From Rutpela maculata (taxonomy: Eukaryota; Arthropoda; Insecta; Coleoptera; Cerambycidae): 64,000 bases of DNA. Below the pieces are notes generated by a model. It saw only the letters and a program-made list of their open reading frames with translations. It was not told the DNA's origin and searched no databases. A program made the position numbers and the translations under genes. Each line of letters begins with the position of its first letter. Positions within the stretch are counted from its first letter, which is position 1. The stretch spans positions 74,023,804 to 74,087,803 of the forward strand of contig OW386287.2 of NCBI GenBank assembly GCA_936432065.2. The letters are read 5' to 3'. This document shows, piece after piece, positions 59,088-64,000 of the stretch.

Positions 59088-59442
59088 AAATACTGGAACA
59101 TATTTTTTTTTTTTATTGAATAATATAGAATATGTACAAACAAGCATTCCAATACAGATTTCCATGAAAATAATTATCAATTTTTTGAGAAAACAGAAGT
59201 TAAAATAAGTGGAGCAACAGGTGTTTTAAATTGGTGACGTAGAAATTTGCCGATGACGTAGGTAGTTTGGCAATGCTACACAAAACGATGAAATTTCTTC
59301 TCTAGTTCTAATAAAGATAATTTAAGAAAACTGGAGAATAAAGCTTATTTATTAAATCAATTTTAATATATTTATCCACGAAATTAAATTTTCTCATGTA
59401 AAAAATAATAATAGGCGTGAATTATTAAATATTTTATAGTTA

Positions 59443-59868
59443 TTTAGGTACCAAGGGTGTTATAAGGATAATAACGCACCGAGGTCGGCAGTGTACAATC
59501 CCGAGGGCCTCTGGTCATTATCCTATAACACCCGTGGTGCCTTCAACGTTTAATGTCCTGCAAGTCTGTTATTTAATTCGAATTTTTTTTTTGACATTTA
59601 CGATTTATTAATTTGACATCTATTATCTTCAGAACGATTTGATTTAAAAGAGAGTAAAAATCAAAATTGTTTGTAAACGCCGCCGTTGCATAGGAACGCA
59701 TTTTGTTTGTCAATAACGATGTCATAATTTGCTTGTTTTGGGTTGTATTATAATTTTATAATGCCCTAGGGCGTTATAGATATTCATAACGCCCTAGGGC
59801 GTTATTTTTCATTTAATGTATCTCAAAATAGGGTGGTTATTGTAAAATAACAGACTTGTAGGACATTA
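59443..59868. mobile_element. Insertion in E1 copy B with inverted repeats
   Basis: Absent from copy A at the equivalent place (near 19195). It contains TAATGTCCTGCAAGTCTGTT (59551) mirrored by AACAGACTTGTAGGACATTA (ending 59868). A second inverted repeat lies upstream (GGTACCAAGGGTGTTATAAG near 59448 against TATAACACCCGTGGTGCC near 59524). A double palindrome is at 59758-59805. Confidence 0.75.
59758..59805. repeat. Paired CCCTAGGG palindromes
   Basis: ATAATGCCCTAGGGCGTTAT (59758-59777) and ATAACGCCCTAGGGCGTTAT (59786-59805) are each self-complementary and also near-identical direct repeats, 8 bases apart. Alternative hairpins or a dyad binding site are possible. Confidence 0.85.
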
Positions 59869-60005
59869 AATAATTTTTAATGCCGATTAGATTGTTAAAA
59901 ACATATTTAGCAAAACATGACAACGATGTCAACGGCTAGTCAAATGACAGATGCATTTCAGTTTCTTTCATCGAGGTATTTGCTGTAATTTACAAATAGT
60001 AGATA

Positions 60006-60160
60006 ATGCTATTTAAAAGGTATTTTATAAAAAGTTGTGGAAACACAAATATGTGCTTCGGAAAAAATTGATATTCGAAGAACTTGGTGGCAAGCTTCTA
60101 ATATTTTTGATCCCATCCCTTCAAAAATCCAAATTTTCTTATAGAAAGAATCTATCAAGT
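60006..60160 (+). pseudogene. THAP zinc-finger domain, decayed (E1 copy B)
   Basis: An ATG at 60006 opens a frame with FIKSCGNTN, homologous to copy A. A stop follows within the domain, and after a shift RRTWWQAS, DPIPSK and IFLIERIY continue. The last piece sits where THAP domains have C-x2-H (as in F-C-x-x-H-F), but Cys and His are replaced here. The remaining sequence before the 3' region of the element is too short to encode a transposase. Confidence 0.55.
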
Positions 60161-60714
60161 CATAATCAACTTTGGGCAAATTGGACGAATCTCCTTTCAC
60201 AAAATTCAACTCCATCTTAATAGTTTATTGATAAAGTAAAAATCAAACGCCACATAAACAAACAACAAATAAATCTAACCAATATATCTCTTTCACTTGT
60301 ATTGTGACAAGAAGTGACAGCTGGCGGCACGCAAGCAATGTTGCCACATAATCCTCGCCGTGAGTTTTGTTTACATTTTTAAGATAACTTCTACATAATA
60401 ACAAATATAAATACATTTTAATTCCTTATAAATACATGTATATAATATAATCGATATTGAAGATATTGAGAAAAATGGAAGTGTTATAGGTAAAATAATG
60501 TAAAGTAAATACACAATTTGGTATTCATATAAGATAGTTACAGTAAAATCATTTGAAATCTGTGTCTAGACGGGTGTATTCTTGTTTCTTATTTTTGTTT
60601 AAGAAATTATTGTTTTGGTTTAAATTGATTATGCAGTAATTGTTAAAATAATAACATTACTTGATATATATCACCAAAACTAAATTTAAAAAAAAAGTGA
60701 AAATACCCCATTCC

Positions 60715-61819
60715 AAGCAAAGTTAATTTGATCTAATAGTACGGGAGTAGCAACACTATTTTTTTGAAAAAACTGCTTAAAATTAACTTTTTATTTTTTG
60801 TTATATTTAGGCTGTATTTTAACAAAATCGACTCCTGTAATTAATTTTTTTAACAATTTCAAGTAATAAACTGCTGGCAAAAAAGTCAGCTTTAAACGTT
60901 TCTGTCAGTTGGCTTTATTCTATGACATATTTATGTTAATGACACGAGCACGCTGCCCCGGTCTACAATGAAAGTGACAGAAAATCATTTTCCATCATAC
61001 TGTAATGTTAATAAAGAATCCAAAAAAATGTTAATTTTAAACACTGTTGCGTGTGCAACCAATGTAATCAGCAGAAGGTATTTATTTAACGAAAATTAAA
61101 AAGTAGAGTTTACAATCGCACTAAGTTCGCGCGTAAGAGGTGAAGCCTTTGAGGTTTGGAATATGACTGACTGTATCTGGTAATAAAAGTATAGAGTACA
61201 AGGGATGAGTAATGCGCGAGATTTTCCTACTTTAATTACGGTCGTATGACAGGGTCATTTACTGCCGTACATTGAACTGTCGGCTTTCTTGGTCCTGGAC
61301 TTAAACGTGCCAATATTATAAATTACGTATTTAAGTAATTAAGTCTTGGAAAGAACACTACAAACACACCATTACCACTTTTTTTTTATAATAATTGAAA
61401 TGCCCCTGCCACGCGTTGTCCCGCTAACGAAGTGGCAGAAGTTTGTTTTGTGAATATGTTATATCGAAAAAAAAACAGACGAATATAACAACTAAAAGTG
61501 CAGCAGTAGTGATATAAAAACATAGGAGGCTGGTATTAAATTTCAAATAGACATGATTGGTTCTATAACAAAGTTATAGGTAACTATTTTTGTGTTTTCT
61601 AATTCAATTGCAATCTTCAGAAATGTTATTTCCTATTATTATATACTTTACTAATATACATTTCATAATATAATACCCAACTGTCGAAATATAATCTTCA
61701 GCTAGACACTTTATGCTATAGACGTTAACGCTTTTAAAAATGTTACGATAGGTAGTTTAGTTGTTACGCTTAAAACTTTCGCAGGTTCGAACAGATAAGT
61801 TGGATGCAGTTTCTTTTCT
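60715..61819. other. Spacer, nothing recognised
   Basis: AT-rich, no supported feature. Confidence 0.45.
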
Positions 61820-61850
61820 TTTTATTTTATTTTATTTTATTTTATTTTAT
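61820..61850. repeat. (TTTTA)n microsatellite
   Basis: About six units of TTTTA. Confidence 0.95.
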
Positions 61851-61861
61851 ACTGACGAGTG

Positions 61862-61990
61862 TTTTACCAATTAAGTTGATATCAAAAAATTAAAAATGTC
61901 TAAAATTAACATTACTTACAAAAAACTGCGATCCTATAGAATGTGCAACAATTATATAAAAAGTTGAATAAACCGACGAAGAGTATAATG
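61862..61990 (-). repeat. Fragment of the 5772-6669 TIR element
   Basis: CGAAGAGTATAATG at its right end and ATCCTATAGAATGTGCAACA in the middle match 5772-5893 in reverse orientation. Only one end of the element is present. Confidence 0.8.
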
Positions 61991-63337
61991 TTTATTCCAG
62001 TTTTCAATGTTTTTTAAAGGGATTTTGTATTTGTATAAAAACAACCCAGTTATGAATTAGATTTTCGTTTACATGTTTATAAGAAATTATGAATGGATTA
62101 TTACAATTAACTTCTAATTTTTAGGATCTGATTTCATATTAGGAACATTTTGTGGATTTTTTTGCACGATGAATTAGCTTTAGTAGTCAAAAGATAAATA
62201 AAATTACTCAAAAACATAACAAAATTAATATATGATGTATTTTAGTATTGTTTTTCGTTTTGTGACTTGTGGATAGGCTTGATGCAGAGAATTTATTTTA
62301 TTCTTTACATTGTTGCATGTAATGTTTCACATGTAAAAACCTCAGAGAATGTTGCATAATTACATTATAGAATCAAGCCAAATGTATACTTAAAATGTTA
62401 ATATAACCAAATCCAAAAATTTATATACAAATGCAAAGTCGCTACCTTGAATGATAAATATCAATATGTCGAAGAATGCATATTAGTTAATACTTAATTT
62501 TTAAACGTCGTTTCACGTGTAAAACGTATACTTTTTATAACTATTTAAATAAATGTAGACAAACTTAAAACTTTACAACAAATATTTCTATTTTACACAA
62601 AGGATTTAGGAGCATTTATAAAATTTCTAATATTTTCCTTAAAATTTTGATACCGAGTATGAACATCTGACTTTTCTTAAAAAATTGAGCGTGATTGCGG
62701 TAATTATGGTAGCTATTTGAAATCAACAATTATTTCTTTTACTTTTGGAGTCAAACTAAAATTTCTTGATAAGTGTCTTGCAAGAGTATTTTTTTTTTGT
62801 TGGGCTTGCAAACATTACAGGAATTGAAGAAAAGAATTGTAATCGTCCAAAGATTTGAGTTTTTGAAGGATTTCAGTTCTGTATCAATCCCAAATACTGA
62901 AAGAGAAGTTTTGGAAAAAAATGTTTGCATGACATGTGTGTTATTACTGTTTATAAATGACTGTCGCTTAGCCTAGGACCGAAACCGATTGACCGACCTC
63001 GTTTAAATTCGATGGTAGAGTAGTCCTCTTAAAAATGTTAACATTAAGGGCAGTTCTCATTAAAAACAAATGTTCTTAAAAACGGCTCCAACAATTTAAT
63101 TCAAATGTACGTTAGTAGTAGGTACATTAGAAACCTAACAATGTGCCAGTATTTTTTCCAAAAAATCACATAACGATAGTTTCCACCAACCTGGAAAAAC
63201 CGGAAAAATCCGGAATCGCTAGGAAATTTCATTAAATTCCAATAAAAGTCATGGAATTGGTATTATTATCTGATAAAGAAACATTTACATTTAATCTTAC
63301 CGCCAAATGAATGTTTTATATCTATTATATATGTATA
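61991..63337. other. AT-rich spacer
   Basis: The 67-codon frame at 62773-62976 has no recognised domain. Nothing is supported. Confidence 0.45.
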
Positions 63338-63521
63338 TACCGTGCGTGTAGCCGAACGCTAGGCATAGGGAGTAAAATTACAACATCGCGCGTGCCAGCT
63401 GGCTGAAATGAAATAACAAGCTGGAATGCTCCGCTCGACGGAGGAATTTACGGCAGCTATGTTGTCATATCTATCGCGCTACGTGGATGTACATGCCTAA
63501 TGGGAAATTACACGCACGGTA
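63338..63521. mobile_element. 184-bp MITE
   Basis: TACCGTGCGTGTA (63338-63350) and TACACGCACGGTA (63509-63521) are exact inverted repeats flanked by TA-rich sequence. The interior is more GC-rich than the flanks. Non-coding. Confidence 0.88.
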
Positions 63522-63914
63522 TAATATATTATATATTATTATATAATTTTTGAACGCACTAGTTTTTACTGTAGTGTCCACGTGGAACGCAACTGTGACT
63601 GTTATATGTTATTATTTTTTGTTTGTTTGTTATTTTATTCGTTGAATATGTTATATGAATAATAAAAAATAAATATTAAGAAACAAAAATGAGGATATTT
63701 CTCTGATTAAAGTTTCCAAAAGTCATGGAATTTACTAACGGTTTTTGGTGTTAGTTTACTGATTACAAAAATGGGCAGCTACTGGAAACAGCTTTAACCT
63801 CCCCATCAAATTCATTAATTAAGTTAATAACCGGGCTCATAAATAAGAAAGTCAGTGTGCCAAAACGGCACTAAACGTCATTCGATCTGCACCAAAACCT
63901 TTTCAACTCATATA
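63522..63914. other. Spacer with shared repeat pieces
   Basis: GGCAGCTACTGGAAACAGCT at 63773 and GTGCCAAAACGGCACTAAAC at 63857-63905 match 42589 and 44040-44089 respectively. The second piece is cut by the element starting at 63915. Confidence 0.55.
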
Positions 63915-64000
63915 CAGGGTGGAAACTAAAAAAAAATTATTTTTATTATGTAAACGGTAATAGATTTCTATTGTTAATTCCTTCTTCAGGAAGTAAAATT
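63915..64000 (-). mobile_element. Mariner-type element end, cut by window edge
   Basis: It starts CAGGGTGGAAACTAAAAAA after TATA. AACGGTAATAGATTTCTAT and CTTCTTCAGGAAGTA match the reverse complement of 34741-34815. The rest lies outside the window. Confidence 0.7.

Larger units (their letters stand above)
59088..60714 (+). mobile_element. THAP-encoding element E1, copy B
   Basis: 59090-60122 and 60290-60712 match copy A (19590-18893 and 14985-14378) in opposite orientation. The right end, AATACCCCATT, is preserved; the left end is degraded. Compared with copy A it lacks T1 but has a 425-bp insertion at 59443-59868. Without that it is about 1.2 kb. It carries a decayed THAP domain at 60006-60160. 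Confidence 0.75.

Noticed and set aside
60009..60215. 68-codon minus-strand frame
   Set aside because: Antisense to the THAP relic of E1 copy B.

Overview
This window looks like a gene-poor stretch of an insect nuclear genome, possibly a beetle, though the order cannot be fixed from sequence alone. It is strongly AT-rich. It holds decayed LINE reverse transcriptases, mariner-type transposase relics, THAP-domain fragments and many inverted-repeat elements. I see no operons, no bacterial-type genes, no intact host gene and no open frame longer than 177 codons. Almost every coding trace is a broken transposon gene.

Layout. 1-5030: microsatellite, a foldback with a nested palindrome, a 5S-rRNA-derived SINE, a 1.7-kb foldback with a tRNA-like loop, and a second palindrome. 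5031-12020: LINE relics and a large mariner relic (7191-11784) that was hit repeatedly, giving a four-level nest of elements. 12945-20334: a second mariner relic, split by a THAP-encoding element (E1), which was itself split by a long-TIR element (T1). Three copies of one interspersed repeat (R1) lie in and around it. 21294-34852: foldbacks, four LINE 3' fragments and two further mariner C-termini. 36038-46604: a short ORF, a second copy of the CACTCAAAG-type MITE, several inverted repeats, a 30-bp tandem array, a 300-bp tandem duplication and the fourth R1 copy. 47326-50036: a 2.7-kb palindrome with one LTR-like block in each arm. 52641-54290: a composite inverted-repeat element. 55331-58191: the most gene-like object, a 2.86-kb element with about 330-bp terminal inverted repeats around a broken 1.44-kb gene. 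59088-60714: a second E1 copy. 61820-64000: small repeats, a MITE and the cut end of another transposon.

The most interesting item is the 55331-58191 element. Its gene belongs to a family I recall as widespread, multicopy and functionally uncharacterised in animals. The pattern of acidic motifs suggests a PIN/FEN-like nuclease fold. If so, this could be a transposon class with an unusual enzyme, but the copy here is dead. Other notable signals are tRNA-like sequences inside two inverted-repeat elements, and an LTR apparently carried along by an inverted duplication.

All comparisons were made by eye within the window. Family names come from recognised motifs and not from any database search. 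Element boundaries are generally good to a few tens of bases.
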